Assembly (NCBI GenBank): GCA_032622095.1
Contig: CP136064.1
Span: 109,232,004-109,296,003, forward strand
Source of the DNA: Siphonodentalium dalli
Taxonomy: Eukaryota; Mollusca; Scaphopoda; Gadilida; Siphonodentaliidae
DNA length: 64,000 nt
Reading direction: 5' to 3'
The translations under genes and the position numbers were made by a program. The notes below the pieces were generated by a model. That model was not told the origin of the DNA and searched no databases. It saw only the letters and a program-made list of their open reading frames with translations. Numbering within the stretch: the first letter of the stretch is position 1; each line of letters starts with the position of its first letter. This document shows, one piece after another, positions 1 to 13,700 of the stretch.

Positions 1-1420
1 TTTGCATATTAAAATGAAATAATTTGAACGATGACCCGTTTCAATTGATATAACAAACATTAGTGAGATTGTGCATATTAACACAACATGGCTGTGCCTA
101 TAGAAATGGCACGAATATGGCATGCATGCATGTCCTGTTAAATGTGTTTTGTTCTCTTTTAAAAAAAAAAACGAAGGTGTTAGCATTCCAAAGAAAAACA
201 AGAATGTGGTCATGATGCAATTCGCAGCACCAAAATGAAGAACTTCCAAATATTGGGATGTTAATAGACCAGGTTCATTTTCTAGGTAGTTGGATGAATT
301 TACGGAATTTTTATGGAATAAATCTGTACACAAAACATTTAAACACCGCAAATTTACATTGAAACTGAAGGTGAAAATGAAAGTCAGATTCTGGACTCAT
401 GTGGTAGCTAGCTCTGCATTACAGAAAATAGGTCCTGAATAGATCAATGTTTAATTGCTGTATATTCACAATGACAATGCAAATGTGTTAAATATTGACG
501 TATATTTATGGACGCGTATAGCTCCAAAATCGCAAAGTACAATATAGATCCGAGCATGTCGTCGCCTTTTCCAGGATTGTTTTTAGGGCACTGTAGACCT
601 ACGTACATGTAAGTTATTTGACCAACTTGAAATTATAGGACTTAAACAATAGCATCAAAGCTTGTTGCCCAATCCTCTTTTGAACATTTATATTATATTT
701 TTCATGTCCATGTATTATTTGTACTTTTGTTCTGTTTAGTTCAAATAAAATATTGTTTAAACCAAATTACAGGAGGACCGTAACCAAATGAGGACGATCT
801 TACTCAAAAATAAAACGAACCTATAGGCTATGACCAGTTTCTCAATTTATAAACTGATGCATTTTTTAAGCCAACAAGACAGATAAAAAATCCCCGGTAT
901 ATGACAATATATACATGTATGGCCATCATGTCGTTCCGCTGACAAAATAGGCCTGTCGAGGCCATCATCAAGACGTCCCAATGTATCGCTAGTGGAATCA
1001 ATGCACCATTCCGTTTCGTTTATGACCACCTCCACCGTGTTATGTTGCATTGGTGGTTATCTTGACTGTGTTGAGGAAAATTACAACCGCATTGGAGTAA
1101 CAATTATGGCCGTGCTGCATTAACACTAGAACCGTGTTAATGGTCATTTAATTTTCAACACGGTCTCACAGCGGTTCCAACCACAATGTCACGTGTCGAG
1201 ATCGAGGCACACTTATTTTGAGACTATGTGTATTTTATTTAGTCCATAAACCTGACTTTTATTATCAGAGCATATTCGAGAGCGTCTATAGCTCTGTTTG
1301 AATAGTTGGGTCCACCAACTATATTTTATTGTGTTCCATAAAACTTACATGTACCCGCTAGTATAATATATAGCTGAATAAGTGAATTTTCACATCTCCC
1401 AAACCTGATGTCATGACAGG
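1..1420. other. Intergenic, no gene seen
   Basis: AT-rich sequence with only short chance reading frames. No homology to a known protein, no coherent splice pattern and no clear terminal inverted repeat was found. Confidence 0.6.
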
Positions 1421-1424
1421 GAAG

Positions 1425-1760
1425 TTGGTAGCCGAGAGGTAGCTTACTGGTCTCTCATGCTAGCGGACCGGGGATCGCAACCTCGTCAGGGTATTCTGAA
1501 TCAGAACTCGGTCTGATACCAAGTTTGTCAGGCTGAAAAGTCTCATTCAAGATCACTGAATAAAGATCCGAATGCAAAATGCCGACTCCTCCCATACAAC
1601 ACTTGTCCAGGTATGTTGTCGTGGGTGCAGTACGCTGTCTGATCGGGCGCGGAGTCGCGGACATTAATTTAATGGCTGACCCGTGTACACATGTGCCTCT
1701 GTGTGTGCACATTAAAGAACACTACTGGAGTCACCACAGGGTTATAAAATTAACCGGCCG
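1425..1760 (+). mobile_element. tRNA-derived SINE
   Basis: The 5' part reads like a tRNA promoter: an A-box-like TAGCCGAGAGG near 1431 and a degenerate B-box-like GGGGATCGCAACC near 1470. The downstream body ends in a stretch containing GTGTGCACATTAAAGAAC (about 1703-1721). The element at 41540-41930 has a matching body (GTGCGCACGTTAAAGAACC), so the two are copies of related SINEs. The overlapping 93- and 85-codon frames are not genes. Confidence 0.6.
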
Positions 1761-1859
1761 TGGTAGCAACTGGACCAGTGCATTTACAACCAGAATTGGT
1801 TCCTGCACTGTAATATCTACAGATACATCCAGATACAGAGATGTACATATTGTCTATTG

Positions 1860-2540
1860 ACACTATTGTGAATTACACGAAATTTGGAGAGATGATGAAA
1901 AGGAGCTATCATATTCCGCCGAGTTATACGTTACCAAATATTTTAAGTCTTCAAACAATTCAGCTTCATGCATATGTTTAATGTAATCGAACAAACTCAT
2001 TTTCCTAATCAGAAGTTTTTGAAAAAATCAAAGTTTATTCTCTTCGCAAAAAATAAACACTTTTTCGGAAAATTCAAAACGTGGAATCTTGAAGCGGACA
2101 CAATTTTCGCGCAGAACTCTTCGGGAACGGTACGAATTTACCAGTTAACTATCATTTCTAGAACATATCAATTGGATTTTTTGTCGATACAATAACATAT
2201 GTATATAATTAACGTTACATTTTGTCTATTACACGCCACAATTGGTGTGTTTTCTTCTCATAGATCCATAGATCATATTCCCAATTTATATTTATCAAAA
2301 TATCAACTCGGGAATGGGTCCACAAGAGCTTGGTACTATAGGTTACAATCAACTAAATATTTCCCATAGGCGACAGTGTTAGGGTTAAGCCATCCCCACG
2401 ATTCATTCCCTTACTGAGCCAAACTTGAAATATTTTTGCGTGTAGAACTCCACGTCGGACATAAGTTGTCAAGAAAGAAATGGTGCCTCACCATACTTAT
2501 TCCTGGAAATAAATTGGCATTTCCACAACATACGTATACG
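1860..2540. other. Intergenic, no gene seen
   Basis: A 75-codon frame at 1968-2195 has no recognisable domain. No repeat boundary was identified. Confidence 0.5.
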
Positions 2541-2541
2541 G

Positions 2542-2758
2542 TACAGTAATGCCCAAAGTAATTGACCACTTAACCACAGCAGAATTATGGGTAATTTTTC
2601 AGGATTTAGTCGGAAATATGGCTTGTTGCCATTCATCGGAAAGCTGTCGCCGAGAGCTTTCTGATTTATGGCAACAAGCCATATTTCCGACTAAATCCTG
2701 AAAAATTACCCATAATTCTGCTGTGGTTAAGTGGTCAATTACTTTGAGCATTACTGTA
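2542..2758. mobile_element. Palindromic MITE, CAGTAATG family (TA target)
   Basis: Begins TA-CAGTAATGCCC and ends with the inverse, CATTACTG-TA. The two arms are near-perfect inverse copies meeting near 2652. The TA on each side is the duplication expected of Tc1/mariner-type insertion. This is the first of at least a dozen copies in the window. No transposase is encoded. Confidence 0.85.
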
Positions 2759-2926
2759 CCTCCTTTTGTGCACAAAATTTCAATATAGAAAAAAAATACC
2801 CCCACCCCCTACCAAATTTGGCGACCATTGTAGCCGCTTGACGAACAATCCCACACAAATGACCGAGGAATTAACATAGCCTATGAATTTTTGTTTTCTT
2901 TCACATTAAACAACCGAAGATATTAG

Positions 2927-3957
2927 GGTAATGTGGGGCATAATGAGACACATAAGCACATTAGACCCCACCATGCCACTAAAAACGATGGAAGGACACA
3001 AATTATTAAACTAAAAGTTAGATAAATAATTCTAGTATACATGTTACACTTATTACTCACTTGCTGGGAAGCACCAATTTCTGATAAACACCATATTACT
3101 CCCCGTCGACCTACCCAATCCTTCGCATTATGCCCCATACATGGGGTACAATGAGACACATTTGACATTACAACATCAGCATATACCGAACTTAATAAAT
3201 ACAAGACCGTCTGCAGTATCTTTTCTTTTGTGGATTGAAAGAATGTATAAGCGTTATTTAAAGTCATATATAGCAGCAGACCAATGGGTCATTTTATTGA
3301 TTTCTATGATGGGTAAAAATAGCACCATAAAGTTTGATTTCAGGAAAATGGCCGGGGCAGGGTTAACAATAAATATTTATCTATATGATGTTTAAATGTT
3401 TGGGAATGATCAAATAGGTTTTTTTAATTTATTTTCTTTTGAACTAAGGTTACGATAACATTTATTTTTCCAGGTTTAATTTGCGATATGCCTATATAAT
3501 CAGATTTTTATCTCGTACTGATTGTACCCGAGTGTCGCATTATGCCCCACAACCAGACAACCTGCCTCTCCCCAATATGAGTGAATGTGAATAACCGGTG
3601 TAGATATGACTGATCAAATTACAATAGAACTTATTATTAATTGTCTTACTTTACCAAAATACGCATGTAGCTTTGATGGTAGTGGTAAGATGTTTTCGTT
3701 TTTACATGTACAGTACCTACCGAAAGTTAAAACAATTAAAAAATGGGGGTCACCAAATGTGGGTACCCCTACTCCGTCGTTTCGCATTTGAGATTAAACA
3801 GTCATAATGATGTCGGTCCAATTGGGATGTCCACTTCTATGATTGGTCTTACTAAAAATAATAAATATGCGATTCAAGTTCAGTCATGGAAAAACATATG
3901 CATGTTAACGACCGTCTGTCGCATTATGCCCCGCGTCGCATAATGCCCCACATTACC
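2927..3957. mobile_element. 1.03-kb non-autonomous DNA transposon, TIR GGTAATGTGGGGC
   Basis: The left end GGTAATGTGGGGCATAATG is matched exactly and inverted by CATAATGCCCCACATTACC at the right end. Further copies of the ATTATGCCCCA motif lie inside, near 3126, 3538 and 3922, forming subterminal repeats. The flanks show no clear target duplication, so the superfamily is unassigned. Internal frames (114, 84, 61 and 66 codons) resemble no transposase. Confidence 0.75.
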
Positions 3958-4502
3958 GGCCTATACACCATGCATTCAGCTGCCGGTATTTTTTTTATGC
4001 TGACTCGATCGAGTTTCCCTACACAAATGCTAAGGGGCATAATTTCAAGTATTTAGTTGCTTATAACCTTAAATCGAGACACCCCGATGTCATTTATGGC
4101 CACACTATGAAATATATCACACAAACACAAGTAAGGAAAGAGACTTGCAATAGGCTATTATATAAATGACTTCTGCCTGGAATTCCATTGAAGCTCCAAG
4201 CTCATGTGGTGGATCCATGTGGACCACTTCATATGACCAACAGATTTACCATAATGGTTCCATGCACAATTCATATATTCATATTGACACCATTGTCTAC
4301 ATATAGTTAGTACATGCACTCAGGCCATCTATTTACCGCTGTAGAACTGTACTCTACTAAAATATGTTAAAAGTGGTGTATTTTAGGAGTTGGTCATGCA
4401 AAATATTCCGAAATACAATGGGGTGTGCTAGCTGACTGTGCTCATATTTAATTACCTTTACACATGTATATCAGGGGCCCGATGCCATTATGCATACATG
4501 TA

Positions 4503-4726
4503 TAACCCTTTCATGATGGTAGCTGTACTGGTGCATCATATATGCGAGTCTCCCATCACAAACCCTGCATATATGAGAATGCACTGGCATATAAGGTCAA
4601 TATTAATATTGTTAGGCCAATGTATTATCTTATATATGTGAGGCTCCCCATGGGAGACTCGCATTAAGAGAATGCATTAATTGCACAGGGTTTTCGCAAA
4701 ATTTCAAGAAGCTCCAGTGATAAGGG
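4503..4726. mobile_element. TTAA-type MITE with TATATGCGAG hairpins, decayed copy
   Basis: Starts AACCCTTTCATGATGG and carries the TATATGCGAG / CTCGCAT hairpin modules seen in better copies at 8490 and 30667. The right end (CTCCAGTGATAAGGGAT) has lost the canonical AAAGGGTTAA. Confidence 0.6.
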
Positions 4727-4920
4727 ATAAGGGACGACATATAAAGACTGAGATCGATACTTAATTAGCATGCAGATTGAGTCAAGCATATCCTTTATAT
4801 TGCATCACCACTATATAGTGGAGAATATGTCACACAATTGATAACCAGCCTATTGTTATATAACACATCCATGGTAGGCCTAGCTGTTAGAAATATCTCA
4901 GTCTTGGAAGTGAATGTACT

Positions 4921-5370
4921 CAAGCCTGCAAATAGAGTGTCTGTCATTTGCAATAATGAGGTCCCCAGAGGGTTAATTTTGTGATGCCATCCCACACAGT
5001 GGGCTAGCATCACCAAATTCACCCTCTGGGAACCTCATTCGGCTTATAGGCCTCATCTTCTGGGAAGTATATATAATCTCAAATTAACATTGTTTTTAGT
5101 TACTTGTTCCCTTCTGTGAAGTTTCTATATCCCCTAATTTGCATAAGATAAAATGCATAAATTTATGAGATGACTAATGGGTGAACATGACCAACTTCAA
5201 CTGGGGAACATCAATGTGGTCCTGGGTCTCCCATAGCAGTTGAGGCTTAAGCAGAATGAGGTTCCCAGAGGGTGAATTTGGTGATGCTAGCCTGCCATGC
5301 AGGATAGTCACCAAATTCTCCCTCTGGGGACCTCAATCTGCATATGACAGACACACTATTTGCAGACTTG
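4921..5370. mobile_element. Foldback element, GAGGTCCCCAGAGGG family
   Basis: The outer arms are inverse: CAAGCCTGCAAATAG at 4921 and CTATTTGCAGACTTG ending near 5370. Inside lie two shorter hairpins carrying GGTCCCCAGAGGGT and TTGGTGATGCTAGCC modules (4955-5045 and 5258-5340). Related copies are at 22198, 32783, 34686 and 37437. There is no coding capacity. Confidence 0.75.
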
Positions 5371-6187
5371 AATGTACTAATTCTTGGGTTGTTCCATAAT
5401 GGACGTTTCCACAACTATTATATTAAGTAGTTGAAGGAGCTTACAGTTGCTAGGAGACAAGGAATCTGCAGAAATAGTTTAATTAGTTTTGTAGGGCCTG
5501 CATGCCTACATTCTATACTATACCCGAAAAACATACAAACCTTTCTACTTTAATTCTGATAAATATGATGAATTTTAAGCAGAATGAATAACAGTGATAT
5601 CTTAATCATGGATGAATTTCTAACATTGCACCAACCAAAGTTTCAGTGTCTTATGATTTGACATATATTTGGGTGAACAAAGAATTTTTAATGCAACCAG
5701 CGACCGGATCAGTCGCTCATTGGTAGAAAATATCGGCTAAAATAAATTATTTGAGTGACAGCTGTGGAAAAGTCTATTGACATGCTTTCTAGCTATATTC
5801 CACCAGAACAATCTATACTTGTACATGTACATGTTGATCTGCCTATTGATACCACTATCGCTTCCAGGTTATATCCTACTCTACTTAAAATTTGCATATG
5901 CTAGGACCTAATAAACATGATTTCATTGTGGCATTGTGTTTGGCCTATACTTAACTTTATTTATGATATCTGATGACATATTTACCCAAAGTGAAGGAAC
6001 CTCAATTTTTTGCAATGGATATACCATTCTCTGCATCATTATGCCATTGCTAGCTTCTACAGTTGAATGAAGTTATTGATCAAAATGAATTGTTTATAAA
6101 TAAAATTGCCCCTAAAATCTTGGGGATAAAAATTGCCATGGTCAAAACCAGTTTCATAACTCGTGGCAATAATTGAGGTCCCCTGAT
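5371..6187. other. Intergenic, no gene seen
   Basis: AT-rich stretch without a convincing reading frame, splice pattern or repeat boundary. Confidence 0.5.
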
Positions 6188-6706
6188 CTTCAGATGCCAT
6201 GAATCTCTACGCTGGCCAATGCCCATAGACATCATATTCAACCAGTACAAAACCTTGGAACTTTTTGAAGTTTTGACAGTGAACCTTATAAAGTCAAAAC
6301 AATAATGCGGGGAATATATTTCTTAGTTGTTATCTGTTCCTTAATAATGGACTTGGCTATAGGTGAATGTTCCAATTCAAAATTGCATGCTTTTTCCTGG
6401 TATTTGTGAGCCGATATCGCAATAAACAATGAATTAATTAACAAGGAGAAATTCCACAATTGTAAGCAACGCAAAACAAATTCAATCAGAAATGTATTTA
6501 AATTGTGAAAGTTTGAGTTGGGACAATCATTAACAGTGATGTACATTATTAAGGAACACATAATAACTAAGAAATATATTCCCTGTGTTATTTTTTCGAC
6601 TTTATAAGGTTCCCTGTCAAAACTTCAAAAAGTTCCAAGGTTTTATACTGGTGGAATATGATATCTCTATGGGCGTTTAGCAGAGTAGAGATTCATGGCA
6701 TGATCT
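6188..6706. mobile_element. Foldback element with ~130-bp arms
   Basis: GATGCCATGAATCTCTAC near 6190 is mirrored by GTAGAGATTCATGGCATGAT ending near 6706. The arms continue inward through CCTTGGAACTTTTTGAAG and its inverse at about 6621-6640. The 91-codon reverse frame inside (6286-6561) lies between the arms and resembles no known protein. Confidence 0.75.
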
Positions 6707-7489
6707 ACCCTGATCCTTAATACTATTATTTATTAAACATATCTTGTGAAGTGAAAATGCTAAATGCTGGACATCAGTGTAGGCTCGAACTTGGTTAAAT
6801 TTATTGGACAGGTACTCACTGGGTCCAGTTCAAGCAAAGATATAATCACCAAACAGATTGACTAGAACTTAAAAATTTCAGTTTAGTATTGAGCCAGCTG
6901 GCTGTACAGGTATACTGAGAGCATAGAATGGCTGTTAAATACATTAAAGATATATTATGGACTTGTTTGGGTGTGTGATATTGATAAGTTAGTTCTCAGG
7001 TGCTATGCCAACCTGGGAAAAATGTAGCATTCTACTAATATCGCCAAAAATTTCAAAGAAATCAACCATATCACTCCATAGAAAACATCGTCTGAACTAC
7101 GCTCAATTGTAAATATTTACATCTCGATTCAGGATGCAACTATCAGCAATAGTCTAACACAAATGATTTTGCCATCGAGAGTCATTGCATTTAATTAATA
7201 TATAAGAATGATGGTGTGTATCGTCAATTTGGATTAATATTCGTAACAAATAACTACTTTGAGCAAGATTATTCTCAATTTCTATTTGATCACCCTACCA
7301 GAGTGTTTCAAATCACTTTAACATGAAGAGTTCTGTTATCTACACAAATGATATCTATATTCAAGGTAATCATTTGAAGAAGCTTAAATTTTCTTTATCG
7401 GTGCATCGCTATCCAAAGTTGTTCCATTGATATTCTTCAGTGCATTTCAATTTCAATTTGTTTTAGATAGCTCATCTAAATAAAGGACT
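6707..7489. other. Upstream region of STN1
   Basis: The 5' flank of STN1. I see no certain TATA box or other promoter element. A possible splice acceptor (TTGTATATTTTAG, ending at 7533) suggests that the first coding exon may be preceded by a non-coding exon somewhere in this region. Confidence 0.35.
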
Positions 7490-7564
7490 ATGATTGAGAA
7501 AACTAACATTGCATATCTAATTGTATATTTTAGAAAGTTATGTCGATCAATTGGAGATGGTAGC

Positions 7565-7709
7565 ATGGCGGCAAGTGGACCTGTGAGTCAAGATGAACCA
7601 CTTGTATTCTACCCACCACTATACTGGGGTCTGGATATCTACTTCCACTCATTTGTTAAGTTGTATATAACAGATGTGCTGACATTGACACAAAGGTCTG
7701 AGGCAAAAG
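7565..7709 (+). CDS. STN1: STN1 exon 1
   Basis: Encodes the start through YWGLD, FVKLYITDVLTL and RSEAK, the first strand and helix of the OB fold. The exon ends in phase 1 at AAAAG followed by GTCAGA. The frame stays open upstream to an ATG at 7490, but that stretch includes an acceptor-like TATTTTAG and shows no homology, so it is probably UTR or intron. Confidence 0.9.
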
Positions 7710-10700
7710 GTCAGAAGAATATCCAGATAGATAATATTATCGCACAATATCCAGGATGTAGAAACATAGCTAGGGTCGGGTCTTCCTTCATTGACTCATT
7801 CCATTTACAGTAATGCCCTAAATAAATGACTCCTTAACCACAGCAGAATTATGGGTAACTTTTCAGGATTTAGTCGGAAATATGGCTTGAGTGAGAGCTT
7901 TCCGATGAATGGCAACAAGACATATTTCCGAGCAAATCCTGAAAAAGTTACCAATAATTCTGCTGTGGTTAAGGAGTCAATTATTTAGGGCATTACTCTA
8001 TTACATGCTTGTTCCTTGAATTATGTACAGTGTTCTTGCTGTACCCTATTTACAAATCTGTATGCCACCCGTGTTCCACATGCATCCTGTTGACGTCACA
8101 CAATGTAAATGATGTTCCCCTCAACCATGAAACCGGAACTATAAAATAAAATCATCCTCACACATGACAAAACAAGCCATGTATGTGCCTGAATAAAGCT
8201 TGTAAGTCATTTTTTTTTAAATTACAGATTCTAGGATGGATGCCATGTAATAAACCGAATGATACATGTTAATTGGTTTGTCGATACAGTACTTGTGTCA
8301 TCGCGGAAGGATAGAACTCTAGGCTGTTCTATCCTTCCGCGCTAACACTCGTGCCATATAAACAAACCAATTATCACACTTATATCATTCTGTATAATTC
8401 TTGGCTAAAAAAACATAATTTTGACTAAATAATGGTTGGATATTTAAGTATATAGTATCTTATTTTAGCACTCTTCAACATTCTGCATTTTAACCTTTTC
8501 ATGACAGGAGCTTCCTGAAATTTTGCGAAAACCCTGTGTCAATGCATTCTTTTAAATGTGTGAATCTCCACATAGGGAGCCTCGCATATATAAGAGAATT
8601 CATTGGCCTAACACTATTTACCTTAATCTTGTAAGCCAGTGCATTTTCTTATATATGCGAGGTTCCCTTTGGGAAACTCGCATATATAAGATAATGCACT
8701 GGCACAGGATATTTAATGCTGCACCAGCGCAGCTTCCATCATGAAAGGATTAAGGCATATATTACCAATTGTGGAAAATTCAGCCATACATTTTGGGCAT
8801 CTTATGACAAGCTTACTTCAATTTTAGCCTGTCAGTTTGGCTGAGTTGCTAATGTTCACATGAATTTGTCGATTACTCTACCTAGGATCTCGAAAATTTG
8901 ATTTGTGTAACCAGGATCTGAAGATGTGCAGCATATATTGTGATGATAAATACATGTTATCGCTATAGTGAATTGATCTGGGTGAAGTATCAGATCGAGT
9001 TTGATCCAGCGATCTGACTTCTTCAATGAGACGTGATGCGAAGCCCAGATAAATTCACTACAGTGATAAGAGGTTTATAATATGACATGCTTTTTATTTA
9101 AAAAGCACAATAAATTATGAAATGAAACCGCATGTAGGCCACTAGTAACAAGAATAAAGAAGGAACTATTTTTGTATTATAAATTTTCTGGCTTTTTAAT
9201 GACATGCACAGTATGCGAGATAGAGAAGGGTGGTATGACATTGGATCAAACCCTAGCTGATCCGATGGTCGGGAAATGATCGCTTTACTATAGCGGTATT
9301 GGGGAAAGAAAAACGATAGTCATATAATAATTTTTTTTTATTATTACCCTTTCCTCAACTTTATGAGATGCTTCTGTTATTTCAAGGCATAGAAATGTTG
9401 CATATTTACATGTAAGAATATCTAATGAGGTGGATTTGTCAAAATTGTTTGTATGTAGTGAGATCTTTCATAGACACCTGGAAAATTCTCACAAATATTA
9501 AACAGCTTTTGTATCTTTGCATATTGAGGAGAATTTTCAATATTCCTGTGATTTATATATAGTGTGGCAATTTATCATGTTGCAGGTGTCTTCTTCTTAA
9601 AAAATCATCCGATTCAGAAAGTCGATATAGCTGGCTTGATTGTTGGTCTGGATGAGAGGAGTAAATGTTTCGTTTATGCTGGTAGGTCTCAGTATTACAG
9701 TAATGCCCTAAATAATCAACCCCTTAACCACAATATAATTATGGGTAATTTTTCAGGATTTAGTCGGAAATATGGCTTGTTGCCATTCATGAGAGCTTTC
9801 CGATGAATGGCAACAAGCCATTCATCGGAAAGCTCTCAGGTAATTTTTCAGGACTAAATCCTGAAAAATTTCCCATAATTCTGCTGTGGTGAAGGAGTCA
9901 TTTAGTTAAGGCATTACTGTACATTTTGTTGCTCAAAGATGCATTATCCAAATTACCGCACCTAACTTACTATTTCTTTGACTTCGGAAGTAAAAAATAT
10001 TTGATTTGAGTTGAGGAACCACCCATCAAAGCTCAGAGTGATCAGATTTCAATTTTTGAAGTTTGTTATTTCTCGAGATGTGTAATTATTTGTGGCCCAG
10101 AAAAATGTTGTCAAATGGACAGTCTCTGACAAAATTGCGCATGAAGATGGATAACTCTAAAATCAAGTGGTAAACGGCCAAATTTTGTGATACTAAAGTG
10201 ATAATATGGCCATATTTTTTTTAACAAAATGTTCATAAATAACGTGTTTTGGGAAAATTTGATACCATAGTTAACATAGTTGTTTAGCATTATTTTGTTG
10301 CAATTAATCAATTCTGATAACTAAAGCGTATTTTGAAGAAATGTTGTTGTTGTATCTTGATGATATGGGGACCATCTGAACAGATTGAGTAGCTTTAATG
10401 GGTATAATGGCATATTATATTTGTCTATGTTAAAATAATTTTAAAGTGACTCAAGGCCTTCAAAGTGGGTTCATGCGAAATAACATAAAAGTCTGTAAGA
10501 CAACAATCATCAACAAGTACATGAAAAAATATATACTTTGTTCTTATTTTCATTATTTAAATAACTCTCCAATAATGAGATTTCACATGTCAAAACAATT
10601 GTTATGTAAACATTATACTGTTGCAGTTGAATTGCCGATAAAAGTCAAATTAGTCCAAAAGATACCAAAGTTTAATCCAAAATATTCTGAAAATCATATT

Positions 10701-13700
10701 CAGACTGAAATATTTAAACTTACTACACAATTAGCAATGTTTGTTGACAAATCACTAACCTCTTTGTTTACATAACAATTGTTTCAACACATGAAATTTT
10801 GTTATTGGAGAACTATCATTAATGAATATAAGAACAAAGTTGATCTATTTATCCATGTTCTTCTTAGTGTTAATGTTTTTACAGACTTTTATATTTTTTG
10901 CACATTTGACCTTTACCCACTGTGAGTGCCTTGGGTCCCTTTAATGTGTATACTGCTATATTATTTTGTTTTTTTGTTATGCCCCCGACTTGAAGTTGGC
11001 AGGTATATAGTCGACGTCTCCGTCCGTATGTACGTCCGTCCGTACAAACATTTTGCATTATTGTTCAGCAACCGCTTGGCAGATTTAGCTGTTATTTGGT
11101 ATGGTGATAGAGCAGCATGGGGGAACAGCTACATGCATAGCGCGGGTTTCATTCACCCATTTTCACCAAAGTTATGGCCCTTTTTTTACTTAGAAAATTC
11201 AATTTTGTCCATCCGTACAAACATTTTGCATTATTGTTCAGCAACCGCTGGGCATATTTAGCTGATATTTGGTATGGTGATAGAGCAGCATGGGGGAACA
11301 GCTACATGCATAGCGCGGGTTTCGTCCACCCATTTTCACCAGAGTTATGGCACTTTTTTGACTTAGAAAATTCAATTTTTCTCTTGTTTTTTGGGTTTCC
11401 AGATGATAGCGTGAGCTTTGGTTGTACGACTGCAAATCCCGTATTTTTGTGGACCAGTTATATGAAAATACATGTCATTTGCGAATTTGGGTATGATCTG
11501 ATTATTTTTGCCAGAGTTATGGCCCTTTTCAACTTAGAAAATTTCAATTTTGTCCGTCCGTACAAACATTTTGCATTATTGTTCAGCAACTGCTTGGCAG
11601 ATTTAGCTGATATTTGGTATGGTCATAGAGCAGCATAGGGGAACAGCTACATGCATAGCGCGGGTTTCGTCCACCCATTTTCACCAGAGTTATGGCACTT
11701 TTTTGACTTAGAAAATTCAATTTTTCTCTTGTTTTTTGGGTTTCCAGATGATAGCGTGAGCTTTGGTTGTACGACTGCAAATCCCGTATTTTTGTGGACC
11801 AGTTATATGAAAATACATGTCAATTGCGAATTTGGGTATGATCTGATTATTTTTGCCAGAGTTATGGCCCTTTTCAACTTAGAAAATTTCAATTTTGTCC
11901 GTCCGTACAAACATTTTGCATTATTGTTCAGCAACTGCTTGGCAGATTTAGCTGATATTTGGTATGGTCATAGAGCAGCATAGGGGAACAGCTACATGCA
12001 TAGCGCGAGTTTCGTCCACCCATTTTCACCAGAGTTATGGCACTTTTTTTACTTAGAAAATTCAATTTTTCTCTTGTTTTTTGGGGTTTCCAGATGATAG
12101 CGTGAGCTTTGTTGGTACGATTGCAAATCCCGTATTTTTGTGGATCAGTTATATGAAAACACATGTCAAGTGTGAATTTGGGTATGATCTGATTATTTTT
12201 GCCAGAGTTATGGCCCTTTTTTCAACTTAGAAAATTTGAATTTTCGCTTGTTTTTGGGTTTCCGGATCGCTTGTTTTTGGGTTTCCGGAAGTTCTAGTAC
12301 GAACTTCTTTTGGAATGGTCATATATACCTCCTCGGATATCCGCAGTTTCGTCCATGCTTAATCCGAATTGCTACGGTCGGGGGCAAATGCCACGCGACA
12401 GCGTACCTCTTGTTAAAATATTTTTCACTTCCAATTTTCTGCTTGTCCAGAGATGTTTTCTACCTTGGTTTTGGTTTTCCACTTTACTGATGACGTATTA
12501 CTTTATGAAGACATTTTAAAATTGAAGCACATTTGTTATTGTAAGTTTCCCATAACAATCTACTGACTTGCTCAAATTTACCATTTTATACTAAACACTC
12601 ATTGATGAGTAGTTCCCTTATTAGGAAATGATCAGATAATAACAACGTCATTTGCTGAACTTATTATCTGAACATTTCCCACCAGTGAATCATTCAGCTC
12701 TTGTATTATCTTTTTATTCTGTCTGTAATCTGCTTTTATTATGTGAACACCCCTCCAAATGAATATTATACCATTCCAATGTATACTTTTATGACTGAGT
12801 GGAAGAATCCATTTAGTATAGAAATGGTTAAGTAAAATGTCTATGGAATGTTCAATGTAGAAGGGGAGTAACTGCTAGTTAACCTCTTCGCTGCTATGAC
12901 GTCCGTATCTATTACGGACGTAAAAGTGCACGCCGTGTGCTATACGGTCCGTAGGTACTACGGACCTACTTCAGCACACTAGAAGTAGGCCATTATATAT
13001 AAATGGAACTCAGAGATTAGTGCATCGGAATAACTGTATCTCGACGTTTCAAACAGTGTATGATGTTCCACGATTGTGAACGATAATAGCCTTTCAGCTG
13101 AGTCACTTTTATGGTTCTTTTGACATTCCCGCTATATTTTCCCATTGGAAAATGCCAATAACGTCAACAGCCCAGCACACGACGTCATAACGTCATTTAG
13201 CAGCGAAGAGGTTAAACCTTCTATACTAAATGGATTCTCCCATCAGTTATAAAAGTATACATTGGAATGGTCTATTGTTCATTTTTAGGGATGTTAAAAA
13301 TGGTTATAAAAGCAGACAACAGACAGACGAAAAGCTAATATATGTGCAGCAGGATTCATTTTCTTTGGTGGGAAATGTTCAGATAATAAGGGAACTACTT
13401 AAAAATTAGTATTTAGTATAGAAAGGGTCAACATCCCCCGATACACAACAATTGTGATAGCCATGCAGAACAGTATTTTGTCCCATGTAATTTTTAGTTT
13501 ATCATATCTTGGTTTGTCTTAATGGGTTTTAACCCTTTCATGATGGGAGTTGCACTGGTGCAGCATTAAAGATCCTGTGTGAGTGCATTCTCTTACATAT
13601 GCGAGCCCCCGTATGGAGCCTCACATATATAAGAGAATCCACTGGCTTATAGGGGCAAGGTAAAACAATTTTTAGGCCGATGTATTATCTTATATAATTT

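Noticed and set aside
7490-7564. Upstream Met for STN1 exon 1
   Set aside because: The segment contains an acceptor-like sequence, shows no similarity to STN1, and the Met at 7565 has the better start context.
10446-10775. A 109-codon frame in STN1 intron 2
   Set aside because: It is contained in a TTAA MITE (10441-10944) and resembles no transposase.
11174-11983. Frames of 154 and 110 codons with repeated FALLFSN
   Set aside because: They follow the 345-bp tandem unit and are broken at each repeat; the repeat itself is non-coding.
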